A DNA stretch of 64,000 bases from Pleurodeles waltl (lineage: Eukaryota > Chordata > Amphibia > Caudata > Salamandridae), in the NCBI RefSeq assembly GCF_031143425.1, contig NC_090451.1, forward strand, positions 668,298,508 through 668,362,507, in the 5' to 3' direction. A model generated the notes under the pieces. The model ran no database searches. It was given only the letters and a program-made list of their open reading frames with translations, and had not been told where the DNA came from. Numbering within the stretch: position 1 is the first letter of the stretch; every line of letters begins with the position of its first letter. This document shows positions 46,950 to 58,498 of the stretch, in pieces. The position numbers and the translations under genes are program-made.

Positions 46950-47174
46950 TTCTTTGTCCCGCCCCCTCTTGTGCTGCCCCCCCTCAGGCTGTGTAGCGAA
47001 TAGCAACGGCCGTTGCATCCGTACTCTACAGCAATAGCCGCTTCCTTGTGGCATCTTGTGCCGTCACGTCCGTCGGTGGGAAAAACTTCCGGGGCGACTC
47101 CGACTCGGCGGTCCCGCTGGATTCGGAGTGAAGCGAGGAGGCGGGGCGTGTACAGCAGAGGGCCCGGGGAGGAG
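46950..47174 (+). promoter_or_regulatory. SETDB1: SETDB1 promoter and non-coding exon 1
   Basis: A CpG-rich, TATA-less promoter. It contains GC boxes (CCGCCCCC near 46961, GGCGGGGCG near 47140), a CRE-like GTCACGTC near 47063 and an ETS-type ACTTCCGG at 47085-47092, which often sits at the start site of housekeeping genes. Transcription probably starts near 47090. A consensus splice donor GAG|GTGCGT places the end of a non-coding first exon at 47174. Exon 1 would be joined to the coding exon at 47909, giving a 734-bp intron. The exact start and the joining are inferred, not seen in a transcript. Confidence 0.65.
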
Positions 47175-47908
47175 GTGCGTTAAAGTGGGATGGGGCGCTG
47201 TTGTGGGAGGATGGGTAGCACTAACGAGGGGGTAAATTAAATATGGAGGGTGCTGCCAACTGAGGGGCTGTGGATTAGGTGAGAAGGTGCACTAGCATGG
47301 GAGAAGGCAAATAGAGGGGTGCATGTGGCCGGAGGCAACACCACCGGGATAATGCAGTGTTTAATATATTATCGCGATAATGCAGCTTAATGTGTAAATG
47401 TTAAAGTTGCACTTTGATGGGGAAACAACATTCGGGTGATGCGGCGAACAGAAGTGTGGGATGGGGAGTTATTACAGCATAGAGGGATGCAATATACACC
47501 CACAGTAGAGGCAGTAACATGTTGCGTCTACGACTGACAGGAATCAGTAGTGGCCAGGAATGTAGATCGATGGGAGGTAGATGCGGATGAGATGATAGTA
47601 TCCCAAGGGCAGCGGATCTTGGGGTTTAAAATCAAGGTAAAGAGTCTCCCCACGGGGCAGCACCTTTGAAGAGTGCGTTGGTATCCTGGCATAACGAATT
47701 GTGACGTTGGAGCCCAAAGGGTGGCAACTTGGGAAGGATATTTTGGTAATTATAGGGTTGGACAGAGGGGAATGTGGGCATGGGGAGTAAAATCTGATCT
47801 GTAGACGAACAGCATTGGCAAGATGAGTCATATTACATTTTGAGGGCGCCTGAGATTCCCGTGTGCCAGGAGGCTCCGTGAAGCTTTACATTATCCTTGT
47901 CTCCCAAG
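47175..47908 (+). other. SETDB1: SETDB1 intron 1
   Basis: Bounded by donor GTGCGT at 47175 and acceptor 'ttatccttgtctcccaag' ending at 47908. No repeats that I recognise. Confidence 0.6.
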
Positions 47909-48130
47909 ACCAGCCACGATGGAGTCTCCAGACATCCTGGACCTGCAGCAGGCAGTAGTAGATGAGCTGGGTATCTCTATGGATGAGCTCCGGCAGTTCA
48001 TTGACGAGGAAGTCAACAAAATTGAGAGTGTGAAACAACGGAAGGCCCAGCTGGTGGAGTTAGAGACCTGGGTGCAGCAGAAGGAGAATGAAGTGGCACA
48101 CGTGGACAAGCTCTTTGACAGCGCATCTAG
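47909..48130 (+). CDS. SETDB1: SETDB1 exon 2: start codon and coiled-coil N-terminus (residues 1-70)
   Basis: The exon has 10 nt of 5' UTR, ATG at 47919 in a good context (A at -3, G at +4), and 70 codons plus two nucleotides before donor GTGAGT at 48131. The product begins MESPDILDLQQAVVDELGIS and continues with a charged heptad-type helix containing ELETWVQQKENEVAHVDKLF. It aligns without gaps to the human SETDB1 N-terminus (LQQAVVEELGIS...ELETWVIQKESEVAHVDQLF), except that the newt protein starts about 15 residues later. SETDB1 is the nuclear H3K9 trimethyltransferase recruited by KAP1/TRIM28 and ATF7IP to silence retroelements. The N-terminal coiled coil contributes to partner binding and localisation. 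Confidence 0.93.
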
Positions 48131-48469
48131 GTGAGTCACTTGTTACTATCTGGAGGTGTCTGTTAATACCTTGTGATTAGTACGTATGCCACTTTTATCT
48201 TTCTATTTTATCACCTTCGTTTCATTGATTTGGTGCCTTGATTTGATATCTTTTGTCTCGGTCGTTGAAGTTAATGATTTTGTGCTTTGGACTGATCACC
48301 ATACATAAATCTTGATGTTTTTATTTGCAGTCCGTTAATCTCTACACATTGGATTATTTGGGCATTTATAATGCTTCCAACTTGTGTATCAGTTTTTAGA
48401 TTGTCGGTTTGTGGCCGCTATTGCATGGATCTTTGAATCTTGTTTGTTGTTGTATATCTTTCCATATAG

Positions 48470-48835
48470 CTGGGTCTGATCTGAGGTGGCATTGTGTGCA
48501 AAAGAACTATGGGTTGGAATGCTACCCCAAGTGATTGCCAGTGGTTAGACTTATTGCAAGCATATTCCCCTCAACCTTTGTGTGTTTAATGTGCTGCCCT
48601 AAGTGCCCGTGGTTGTGCCAAGACATGGGTCCCTTGCTCACTCTGTCACTGAAACCAAGCTACACTCGACTTAAGAGCCCCAATCAGAGCAAAATGGGTC
48701 TTGGGTTGCTTGTATTCCGGTTCAGAGAGGACCTGGCATGGCAGATCGAGCAGGACTGTTCCTATTGGGACAGGATTGAGATTGATTTGCTTATGGCTGG
48801 GTTGAAACTGAGGTGGCATGATGGGTGAAAGAACG
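48470..48835 (+). repeat. Dispersed ~320-bp repeat family, plus-orientation copy
   Basis: Starts 'tggctgggtctgatctgaggtggcattgtg' and continues through 'gattgccagtggttagacttattgcaag' and 'ctcactctgtcactgaaaccaagctacactcgactt' to a second 'tggctgggttgaaactgaggtggcatgatggg'. It shares order and spacing with 38300-38700 (about 320 bp between equivalent words). Confidence 0.7.
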
Positions 48836-48947
48836 TTGTCTTAGATCACAACACTAGGGAGCAAGGTAGATTCTGGAAGGGAAAGAAGACCTCAGTCACA
48901 TCTATTCTCCTGGACATGGTGTCTGTTCTATGGGGATGCTCTTCAGG

Positions 48948-49330
48948 TAGATGGACAGAATGCCGAACAATGTAAACATTCACCCCTAGTCACAAAGATC
49001 TGGGTAAAATCCTTTTTTTTTAACCCCCCATGCCACCCCAGTTTGGACCCAGCCATATGGAAACCAGTCTTGCCCCTGTTCCCCATGGTCAAGCCCGAAC
49101 TGCCAGGCCAGGTCCTCCTTGGACTGGAATCAAGCATCCTAGGATCGATTTCAGGGCTTCACCCCTCATCAGCAAGGCTGTCTTGAACTTGGTAGGGCGA
49201 CAAAAGCAGAACAACAGATGATAGACGGAATGCTCAATAATGCAAGCATTCACCCCCAGTCACATAGATTTGGGTTTAATCCATCATTTTATTTGCCTAC
49301 CATGCCACCACAGTTTGGACCATTTCTCTG
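48948..49330 (-). repeat. Dispersed repeat family, inverted copies with ~270-bp period
   Basis: 'gaatgcYSaacaatgYaaRcattcacccc' occurs at about 48958 and 49228, so two units lie in tandem. On the minus strand the segment reads '...ggacctggcctggcag...tggctgggtccaaactggggtggcatgggg', matching the plus-orientation copy at 48470-48835. The two sets therefore form a large inverted repeat within intron 2 of SETDB1. Confidence 0.65.
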
Positions 49331-49664
49331 TCCTTTTCTGTGTTGTATTGTTATTCATATGGCATCTTCTTAGTTCTTTTGAGGCCCACAGCACTTTCCG
49401 AATTGAGAGTGCACTGTTATTTTTAATGTGAGTTTGTATTGGATGCAGTATTGCTTATTGAATTCATGTTTTGATGTTATCGCAAAGATTGGTGACATTC
49501 CTTACATTTTGCTTTAGAGTTAAATGAGTAATGTAGCAATGGAATGGTTGAAATAGAATTGAAATTTGTGTATACAGAGCTGTTTTATTATGAGTTATTA
49601 TGTTGCAGGGAACATACAGAAATTTATAACACTCTGCTGCAGTGCATCTTTTTTATTTTATAGT

Positions 49665-50460
49665 CATGAACTTTTTCACGGGCGAGCGCAAATCGCTGAG
49701 TTCCGTATTATCTCTCTTTGGGCTTCAAACCACGCCCATGTCACGTCAGTGTCTTTCATTGGTTCGTGACGCTTGCCTTTTAAAATCTGCTTGATTTCAT
49801 TAGCAGAAGGCATGCATACGTCATGCCTTTTCCAGTGGTTAGCCCTCCTCGAGCGCAGTAACCAAGTACTGAAAACATACGAGGCTCGCTGTTTTCCGTC
49901 TGGTTTGTAGACTACTTTTTCTTTTTTTTCGCAGCGCGATCTCGGTTGGCAGAAGTCGAGCGCTTTGCATGACATCGACCCTGTTACATAGTTATTTGCA
50001 GTTTTGCTGGTTAGGTAGATAATTGCACTTTTGCAGATAGGTTTCACTACAAGTGAACTGTTATTTCCGTTTGTGTGTCTGCTTTGCACTGATAGCGGCC
50101 GTTAGCTCGCTTATATAAAACTTTAACTTTTCAGTTTATATGGCAAGAAAAGTCCACTTAGTTATGTGAAACTGTTTTATTTTCATTTTCAATTTATGTG
50201 GCAAGAAAAGTCCGGTTAGGAGTTTACAGTGCTAATTGCTCGAGCTCAAGCAAACGCAAGACCGTTTGCAAATGCTTGTTTTAGACTTGCTTCAGCATAC
50301 AGCATTGGGCAGTAGTCCAGCCCATTTCAGTCATTGCCCAAACTGACTGTGATTGGCGGCGTTCTGCTCTTTCACTAGATCACATTCGCACACAAAGTAG
50401 TCCCCCCTCACTGCCAGGGTCTACTTTGGCAATGTGTCCTTTTGAGACCAAAACATTATT
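49665..50460 (+). repeat. Dispersed repeat with promoter-like head (unassigned)
   Basis: From 'ttttcacgggcgagcgcaaatcgc' on, the sequence is markedly more CpG-rich than its surroundings and includes 'catgtcacgtcagtgtctttcattggttcgtgacg' (an inverted CCAAT box and a CRE-like site). A phrase of this kind recurs in newt sequence as I recall it. Within it, 'atgtggcaagaaaagtccRcttag' occurs twice about 65 bp apart (near 50137 and 50196). I cannot assign the family or its exact ends; an LTR or a retroposon derived from a promoter is possible. Confidence 0.45.
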
Positions 50461-52426
50461 TTGCTTTTTGCCTTTTTGTTATTTATTTATTTATTTTTTA
50501 ACATACTGTCACAGGCCTGACGGTTGCTCCAATCGAAACATTTTTAAAAACCGTGAAAATACAAGCATTCATAAAACTAAAAGGCTTGCAGCCAACACCA
50601 CATCTATTACACAGAACCATCTGGCAAACAAGATTGTATATGAGATTCTAATAGTGAAGAATGCACTTTTGATCACTTGGTTAGCTGGTAGTTTGTCCAG
50701 GGTCCATATTAGCACCTCTTGGTGGTCCAGTTTCCTCAGCATATTCTGTACCATACAGGTTTCTACAGCCGTAAGTAGTAGCAAAACCATTTGACATGTC
50801 CATGTAAAATCAGTTTTCTTTCTCCAGGATAGGGTATGGGGCGCGTCATCAATTATTTCTGAAAGTTTGGATGCACCACACTATTGCAGTAAGTGAATGC
50901 TGGTATTTATAAAGGAGGAAGCAATTTAAATTCTTTTTGCCAGTTAGGATTGGTGCCTTGGATTCCAGTGTCACTCATCCTTTGGAGAATAGTTATGGGT
51001 TTGAAGCAGTTGCTAATTGTTCACAGTGACAAAGACTGATAACCGGTCGACAAAAAGAGAAGGGATACCACTCTATTGGTCTACCATGCCCTTGAGGTTA
51101 TCCCATATTACAATTAATACTGGTTTGGTGATTCTTCATCAGTAAATACTGCACTGTTTCTCAGAGTTGAGGTTGTTTTCATCAAGAAAAAAAGAGATAT
51201 GTATGACAGTTGTATTTTCAGTGAGCTTCCATAAAAATGGCAATTTGCTACTGGCCTGTAGTTTCTGGGCCTTGTTCCTTATGTCTTTGTTTCTTAAGTA
51301 TTGCCTTATTGTAGAAAGTTTTCAGTTAGTTGAGGAGGTTGCCAGATGACAGAAATGACTTAGTGTTTGCTTTGGTGGAAATTATTGCAGGTGACGATAG
51401 TAATAGGATTTTTATTGTATTTGAAGGGAGGAAATGGGTCAGTTGATGATCTGTTAATAGTGACAGACTTGATTAGTTTAGTATGGAGAGTTCAGTGAAC
51501 CTACAGAAGTTTTGGAATGAGTAGTTTTGGAACTTGAAATCTGCTTGTAAGAGGTTCCACTGGCTGTTGCATATTTGACTATGAATTACGGCTTTCAGCT
51601 TGTTCACTGAAGTTATTTGCCAATAACTTTTAGTTTGGTTGCAGAATTTGAATGTGTTTTTAAAAACTGCTTAATTTGTCATGATGTGTCCAAAATGTGC
51701 TGTGCGTGATTTTCTTTTTGGCTGCCGAATATGTTCTTTACTGTCTATGTATTTGATTCTTTAAGGTTAATGCTCTGTACTTTTCTCCACAATCTTTCAG
51801 GGGTTGTATTTATTGTGTTTTGTAATTTAAATATCCTGATGAGACAGCCCATTTTTTCATGATGATTTTCTGAGGCTTAGAATGGAACCACTTTGTCAAA
51901 AGTTTCACAGTGCTATTGGTGAAATCAATAGACGGCCGTTAGAGATCCTAGAGGTCGTTAACCAGAAAACTCTACCAGAAAGTTGTCCAGGTTAAGAATT
52001 TTTTCATGGCATGGTCATTCTTATTTGTTGGGTAGGATAGGAGGGGATTGTGGTGGTAAAAATGAAGTCGAAATTTATGATATGGTGAGCTGGTTTTTAG
52101 TGGTGTGATTTTTATTTAACGGGGATCGTGGCTTTTAGTGGATAGTTGCTTCACAACTATGGTTAGCAGGCCAGTGACTAGGCGGTCAAGGTCTCCAGCA
52201 TCAAGGTTAATAAATGAGATTAGGATTGTGGTTGGATCATGGCTCGTTGTACCATTATTTGAGCTCACCTAAGATGCATTGATTTTTGTAGTCAGGGCTA
52301 ATGTTTCAAACGGCATTCAGGAGAGTGCCTGAAAACGTTTTGCTGCAAGGGAGTGGTTGGTAGATGAGCAGGAAGGCGACTGCATTTACTTTTCAGGTTG
52401 AGTCAATGTAAAGACCTAGGCATGGA

Positions 52427-55024
52427 ACTATTGTAAAGAAAAATGCTCCCTGTTGCAGTTACCCCCCACTTTTTGCCTGATACTGATGCTCAGTGAGAAG
52501 TGTGCTGGGAACCTGCTAACCAGGCCCCAGCACCAGTGTTCTTTCACCTAAAATGTACCATTGTCTCCACAATTGGCACAACCCTGGCACCCAGGTAAGT
52601 CCATTGTAACTGGTACCCCTGGTACCAAGGGCCCTGATGCCAGGGAAGGTCTCTAAGGGCTGCAGCATGTCTTATGCCACCCTAGGGACCCCTCACCCAG
52701 CACAGACACACTGCTTGCCAGCTTGTGTGTGCTGGTGGGAGAAAAAGACTAAGTCGACATGGCACTCCCCTCAGGGTGCCATGCCAACCTCACACTGCCT
52801 ATGGCATAGGTAAGTCACCCCTCTAGCAGGCCTTAAAGCCCTAAGGCAGGATGCACTATACCACAGGTGAGGACATAGGTGCATGAGCACTATGCCCCTA
52901 CAGTGTCTAAGCAAAACCTTAGACATTGTAAGTGCAGGGTAGCCATAAGAGTATATGGTCTGGGAGTCTGTCAAAAACAAACTCCACAGCTCCATAATGG
53001 CTACACTGAATACTGGGAAGTTTAGTATCAAAGTTCTCAGAATAATAAACCCACACTGATGCCAGTGTTGGATTTATTAAAGAATGAACACAGAGGGCAT
53101 CTTAGAGATGCCCCCTGTATTTTACCCAATTGTTCAGTGCAGGACTGACTGGTCTGTGCCAGCCTGCTGCTGAGAGACGAGTTTCTGACCCCATGTGGTG
53201 AGGGCCTTTGTGCTCTCTGGGGACAGAAACAAAAGCCTGCTCTGGGTGGAAATGCTTCACACCTCCCCCCTGCAGGAACTGTAACACCTAGCATTGAGCC
53301 TCAAAGGCTCAGGCTTCGTGTTACAATGCCCCAGGGCACTCCAGCTAGTGGAGATGCCCGCCCCCTGAACACAGCCCCCACTTTTGGCAGCAAGTCCAGG
53401 GGAGATAATGAGAAAAACAAGGAGGAGTCACTGGCCAGTCAGGACAGCCCCTAAGGTGTCCTGAGCTGAGGTGACTCTGACTTTTAGAAATCCTCCATCT
53501 TGCAGATGGAGGATTCCCCCAATAGGATTAGGGATGTGCCCTCCTCCCCTCAGGGAAGAGGCACAAAGAGGGTGTAGCCACCCTCAGGGTTAGTAGCCAT
53601 TGGCTACTAACCCCCCAGACCTAAACACACCCTTAAATTTAGTATTTAAGGGCTCCCCAGAACCTAGGAACTCAGATTCCTGCAACCTAAGAAGAAGAGG
53701 ACTGCTAAGCTGAAAAACCCTGCAGAGAAGACGGAGACACCAACTGCTTTGGCCCCAGCTCTACCGGCCTGTCTTCCCACTTCTAAAGACACTGCTCCAG
53801 CGACTCTCTCCCCAGGGACCAGCAACCTCTGAATCCTCAGAGGACTGCCCTGCTCTAGAAGGACCAAGAAACTCCGAGAACAGCGGCCCTGTTAACCCAA
53901 GACTGCAACTTTGTTTAAAAGGAGCAACTTCAAAACAACTGCGTTTCCCGCCGGAAGCGTGAGACTTGCTACTCTGCACCCGACGCCCCCACAGCAACGC
54001 CTGCAGAGGAAATCCCAAGGCTCCCCCTGACCGCGACTGCCTGACTCCCAGATCCCGACGCCTGGAAAAGACTCTGCACCCGCAGCCCCCAGGACCTGAA
54101 AGATCGGAACTCCAGTGCAGGAGTGACCCCCAGGAGGCCCTCTCCCTTGCCCAGGTGGTGGCTACCCAGAGGAGCCCCCCCTCCCCCCCCTTGCCTGCCT
54201 GCATCGCTGAAGAGACCCCTTGGTCTCCCATTGATTTACATTGGAAACCCAACGTATGTTTGCACACTGCTCCCGGCCGCCCCTGTGCTGCTGAGGGTGT
54301 ACTTTCTGTGCTAACTTGTGTCCCCCCCGGTGCCCTACAAAACCCCCCTGGTCTGCCCTCCGAAGACGCGGGTACTTACCTGCTGGCAGACTGGAACCGG
54401 GGCACCCCCTTCTCCATTGAAGCCTATGCGTTTTGGGCACCACTTTGAACTCTGCACCTGACCGGCCCTGAGCTGCTGGTGTGGTAACTTTGGGGTGGCT
54501 CTGAACCCCCAACGGTGGGCTACCTTGGACCCAAACTTGAACCCGGTAGGTGGTTTACTTACCTGCTAGAACTAACAAACTCTTACTCCCCCAGGAACTG
54601 TGAAAATTGCACTGTCTAGTTTTAAAATAGCTATATGTGATTTATGTGAAAAGTATATATGCTATTGTGATTATTCAAAGTTCCTAAAGTACCTACCTGC
54701 AATACCTTTCATTTAAAGTATTACATGTAAAATTTGAACCTGTGGTTCTTAAAATAAACTAAGAAAAGATATTTTTCTATACAAAAACCTATTGGTCAGG
54801 AATTGTCTCTGAGTGTGTGTTCCTCATTTATTGCTTGGGTGTGTACAACAAATGCTTAACACTACTCCTTTGATAAGCCTACTGCTCGACCACACTACCA
54901 CAAAATAGAGCATTAGTATTATCTCTTTTTTCCACTATCTTACCTCTAAGGGGAACCCTTGGACTCTGTGCATACTATTCCTTACATTGAAATAGTGCAT
55001 ACAGAGCCAACTTCCTACAACTAT
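52427..55024 (+). mobile_element. Solo LTR, copy 2 (2588 bp) with ACTAT target duplication, in SETDB1 intron 2
   Basis: The LTR is 52432-55019, from TGTAAAGAAAAATG to CTTCCTACA, flanked by ACTAT (52427-52431 and 55020-55024). It is collinear with copy 1 over its full length apart from small indels and one 90-bp deletion at 53990/53991, which removes the segment equivalent to 23841-23930 and the splice donor found there in copies 1 and 3. It has no internal region. Antisense open frames of about 115-170 codons here also occur in copy 1 and reflect shared GC-rich sequence. Confidence 0.88.
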
Positions 55025-57136
55025 CATCACATTACCTTGCTGCTGGCACCTGTGCTCATTCTTACTTGCCTTTTGACATATTACAGTTTAGGGTTACATG
55101 CTGCTTTATTTGCACCCCTATTTAGGAGGTTGCCTGTGATGGTTGTCTTGATAGAGCTGCATAGCTCCACCCCCTCACATCCACGGACTATTCTTTAATT
55201 GCGCATGTAGCTCATATGTGGTGCTTCAAACGTACTTCAAGATTGTGGCGGACCAGAAACCCATGTGCATAATGACTGGAATCGATTTTAGATAGTGTGT
55301 GACTTCACACAGTGATGGTTTCCTACTGTGTAGAAGACAACAGTTATGCTATGTTTTATGGGTGGCCTCTCCGATACTATAGCAGTCTGATGTAAGGGAG
55401 TGTGGTGTCAACATAGTTAACCTGCATTGTGCCATCTGTCGTAACCAATGGGGTGTGGTGCCAAACCTGTACCCCATAAACCCTTCGCCATAAATCGTCT
55501 TATGAATTTCGCATATAGAATTCACCACAGATTGCATGTAAAAATTCTCAACCTGCGGTACTCCTTAAAATCTGGCATGAAAATATGACCGTCTATTTCT
55601 TATTTGTTTTATTTTTTTATGCCCCACCTCTTCCCTTCTACCTCTTGCCTTCTTCTTCTGTCTATAAACTCTGAGGGACAGATGTACAAAAAGAAGGAAT
55701 AGTGATTTCCAATTAGCAATTTTATCTGAATTGCTATTTGGAAATCGCTATTCCTTATGTGTGAGACATTTTGTTCCATACTGGCAATTCCTAGTCGGTC
55801 GCAAATCAGCCTACTCATGAGTATTATTGAGATAGGTCACAATTTGCGTCCCGTTAGGAAACGCTGCTTTCATCCAGGGGATGGTGGTAGTTGTGTTTTT
55901 TTAACACAGCCCGTTTTCCTTTAAGAGAAACCGTGTGCGATTAAAAAGAAAACAATGGAACAATAAAGTATCATTTTTGAAGAGTAGACAGTGGTCTGTA
56001 GGACCACTGCCCACTCTTAAATATGTTTCTACAACATTCATACTGGACTGTCTGCACAGTGTACTTCACTGCAGTGCAATAAATAGGGAGCCAGCTTTCT
56101 AGAGTTAACATATGTTTATTTCTGAGTGATAGATCTGCTCAGTTTGAGACCTACAAAAATGCTTTACAATGCTAATATCTTGAAAACTATTGACAAATTT
56201 ACACCAAAACATGCAAAGGCACTTTTTTGCGTAAATGTTCTTCTTTCTCACTACGTCAGATGGAATTCTGCTGAAGCCTTTTTTTACTGAGACACTTTTA
56301 AAATGTTCCTGTGGGAATTGAAATGGGAAATGTCTTTTTCTTGACTAGCCCCTCCAAACCCTTTTTAAAAAAAAAAAAATCTGACAATTGTAGGAAATTT
56401 GCTGTATGGAAAACGGATCTCTTGAACATTTTTGGGAACATTTTGTGCTGACTTGTATAGTGCCAACGTTATTGGTTAACAAAAGAATTGAATACATCAA
56501 CCTATCTGCGCCAAACCAGTGATTTATTGTTGGAAGTTAGATCTGATCTTGGCCCCAATGGTTAGATATGGTCCAGAAAATGTTATCCCATAAACCAGTG
56601 AAATTCGTCAGTAATGATTTGCAGCACTCTTGGCAGTCAACCTTTTTGTTTCCTGTGCCCTTGGTAACGTGGTGAATAGAGCATATATTGTTCGTTGTGC
56701 ACCTTGAAAATCACCCCATTCCAAATGCTGCTGATCTGCCTTTTAGATTTGTAATGCAGCCAGTCTCATTTGATGGATTTTAAGTAATGAGAATGCTTGA
56801 TAAATAGCTGACTTACCAATGTATTCTTTGTAGCTGAAAGTTCATGTAAACGAGGAAGTGGTTTTACACCCTAGCAAACCTATTGAGAACAGGTATCAAC
56901 CAGAGCAGAGCGTCTTCTGTTGGACTGACAATGCGGATATTAATTATGTGGATTTATTATTTTACTAGGGCAGCACTGGTGGAAGCCCAGATAGAGGAGT
57001 TACTCATTTTTATAAAGACCAAAAACGTTTTTTTCTTTATCTGGCGTTGTGCTATCAAGGGCAGTAGGTTTAATGGGTGGGTCGGTTGTGTCAATACTAT
57101 GACTTTTCACACCCACTGTTATTTGTGTCTCTATAG

Positions 57137-57294
57137 TGCTGTCGATGACTGTGAATCTCTTGTGAAAGATTTATACAACAAGTTGGGGTTGAACTATCGT
57201 GAGAGCAGTTCCGAGGATGAGGGCTCCAGCAGGCCTGCGGAAGTCATTGAGATCCCAGATGAAGAAGATGATGATGTCCTCAGCGTCGGCTCTG
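57137..57294 (+). CDS. SETDB1: SETDB1 exon 3 (residues 71-124): conserved linker and acidic SIM-like stretch
   Basis: The acceptor 'tgtctctatag' ends at 57136. The first base completes the codon begun in exon 2, making Ser71 where human SETDB1 has Arg. The exon then encodes AVDDCESLVKDLYNKLGLNY, RESSSEDEGSSRPAEVIEIP and DEEDDDVLSVGSG, and is followed by donor GTGGGT at 57295 with one base left over. The hydrophobic core VIEI followed by an acidic run is the form of a SUMO-interacting motif, which fits the known SUMO-dependent recruitment of SETDB1 by KAP1. Human SETDB1 has the same segment with few changes. The donor is less than ideal; GTAATG at 57299 would break the frame. Confidence 0.92.
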
Positions 57295-58210
57295 GTGGGT
57301 AATGTTTCTTTAAAATGGAGTCCAGTTAGTGACCACATGTCCACATGCCTGATAAAAAAAAGAGTGCTTGTTAGCATGGACTGTATTATGGTTTCAGGCC
57401 AACTACTGCTCTGCTTTGCATTCCATAAGATCACAAAGCTCAAAGCACTTGTCACACTCTCCATCTTGCAAAATAGTTTGAGTGGTAAGGATTTGATTTA
57501 TTTCAAAAAGATGATTTTATGAATATTTATACTTTGTTCTTTTTCATTCAGTTGTATTAAATGCTGTAATCCTTTAGAGTCATAAATGCGTTTCACGCAC
57601 CATCGTTCAACTCTATCTTTGCGCTAGATCATCATATTTCAGATATTTTCTGTTGTTTTGTTTCTGTTGTGTGGAGCTTAGACAGACCTAGTAGACATTG
57701 AGCAGCATTCGGTCTGCAGTAAGCCTCATTGTGGTCCTTGTGACCAAACCAAGCTTAATTGGGTGTTTGGACTGCTGTGTCAACCTCCCAAGCAGTCTTA
57801 AACTCCAGTTGTTGGCTGTCCAGCAGAGTTTAATAGACAGCTTATGCTCAGATGCCTGTGTCTGCCCATGTTAAGGTCCTAAGAAAGTCTGTTAAATCAG
57901 AGATGTTTCACAACTTTCCCTCTTTTGGAACTACGTGATTAATGAGCCCACAAATATTGCTTTTAACTTGACCTATTAGATGCAATATAGTCTCAAGTTT
58001 CCCCAGAAATGCATTTTTTGGGGAACAAATAAATGATGATCATAGCATACTATCATCTGCCTTACTTTGCTAGATTTTTCTGCCCCTCGACCTTGAACTT
58101 GACCTCCAGCCTTTACAGCGAGTCCAGATTGCGATGTAAATCAGCTCTTTAAGGATAAATGCAACAGATTGGAATTTACTGAACATTATTTTAATGTGTG
58201 TTCCTGACAG
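57295..58210 (+). other. SETDB1: SETDB1 intron 3
   Basis: 916 bp between donor GTGGGT and acceptor 'gtgttcctgacag'. No recognised repeat. Confidence 0.8.
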
Positions 58211-58248
58211 GTGACGCAGTTAATAGAGTTTCGAAAGACCAGAGCCTG
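58211..58248 (+). CDS. SETDB1: SETDB1 exon 4 (38-bp microexon, residues 124-136)
   Basis: A 38-bp exon between 'ttcctgacag' and donor GTGAGT at 58249. Its first two bases finish the Gly codon from exon 3, then it encodes DAVNRVSKDQSL. Human SETDB1 has DAGSRTPKDQKL at this point. Exon 3 plus exon 4 restore the frame exactly, which supports both boundaries. It is too short to be found by open-frame length. Confidence 0.88.
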
Positions 58249-58407
58249 GTGAGTTGAAAATGTGCTCCTCTTGTGCACACTTTTAATTACTATCCATATT
58301 GAGTCTACTGTGTTGAGCCGGTTGGTTGTAACTCCACCCTACCAATTAACTCTGTAGTGTGTTTCAAATATATACGTATTGTCTCTTTGCTATCATTCCC
58401 ACATTAG
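58249..58407 (+). other. SETDB1: SETDB1 intron 4
   Basis: 159 bp, the shortest intron here, from GTGAGT to 'cattcccacattag'. Confidence 0.8.
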
Positions 58408-58498
58408 TTACGTGAAGCGATGGCTGCCATGAGGAAATCTGCTCAAGATGTCCAAAAATTTATGGAAGCAGTCACCAAGAAATCCAGTGCCCAGAAAG
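58408..58498 (+). CDS. SETDB1: SETDB1 exon 5 (residues 137-166): helical segment before the Tudor domains
   Basis: Begins in phase 0 after 'cccacattag' and encodes LREAMAAMRKSAQDVQKFME followed by AVTKKSSAQK, matching human LREAMAALRKSAQDVQKFMD nearly residue for residue. Because exon 4 already ends in Leu, the joined protein has one Leu more than human (QSLLREAM against QKLREAM). The end is placed at the AAAG|GTCAGC donor, which leaves one base for the next exon; this donor is weaker than the others. The Tudor, MBD and bifurcated SET domains are encoded to the right of the window. Confidence 0.88.

Larger units (their letters stand above)
48131..57136 (+). other. SETDB1: SETDB1 intron 2 (9.0 kb, transposon-rich)
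   Basis: Runs from donor GTGAGT at 48131 to acceptor 'ttatttgtgtctctatag' ending at 57136. It contains an inverted pair of dispersed repeats (48470-49330), a GC-containing dispersed repeat (49665-50460), AT-rich unassigned sequence (50461-52426), the solo LTR copy 2 (52432-55019), and unassigned AT-rich sequence (55025-57136) with an A13 run at about 56366. The LTR lies in the same orientation as the gene. Confidence 0.85.

Noticed and set aside
46950..47174. Bidirectional promoter with a divergent gene
   Set aside because: The island is GC-rich and could be bidirectional, but no minus-strand exon or donor is visible to the left within several kilobases.
56883..57302. 139-codon open frame covering SETDB1 exon 3
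   Set aside because: Only the part from 57137 is exon. The upstream portion reads through the intron and acceptor and is not protein-coding.
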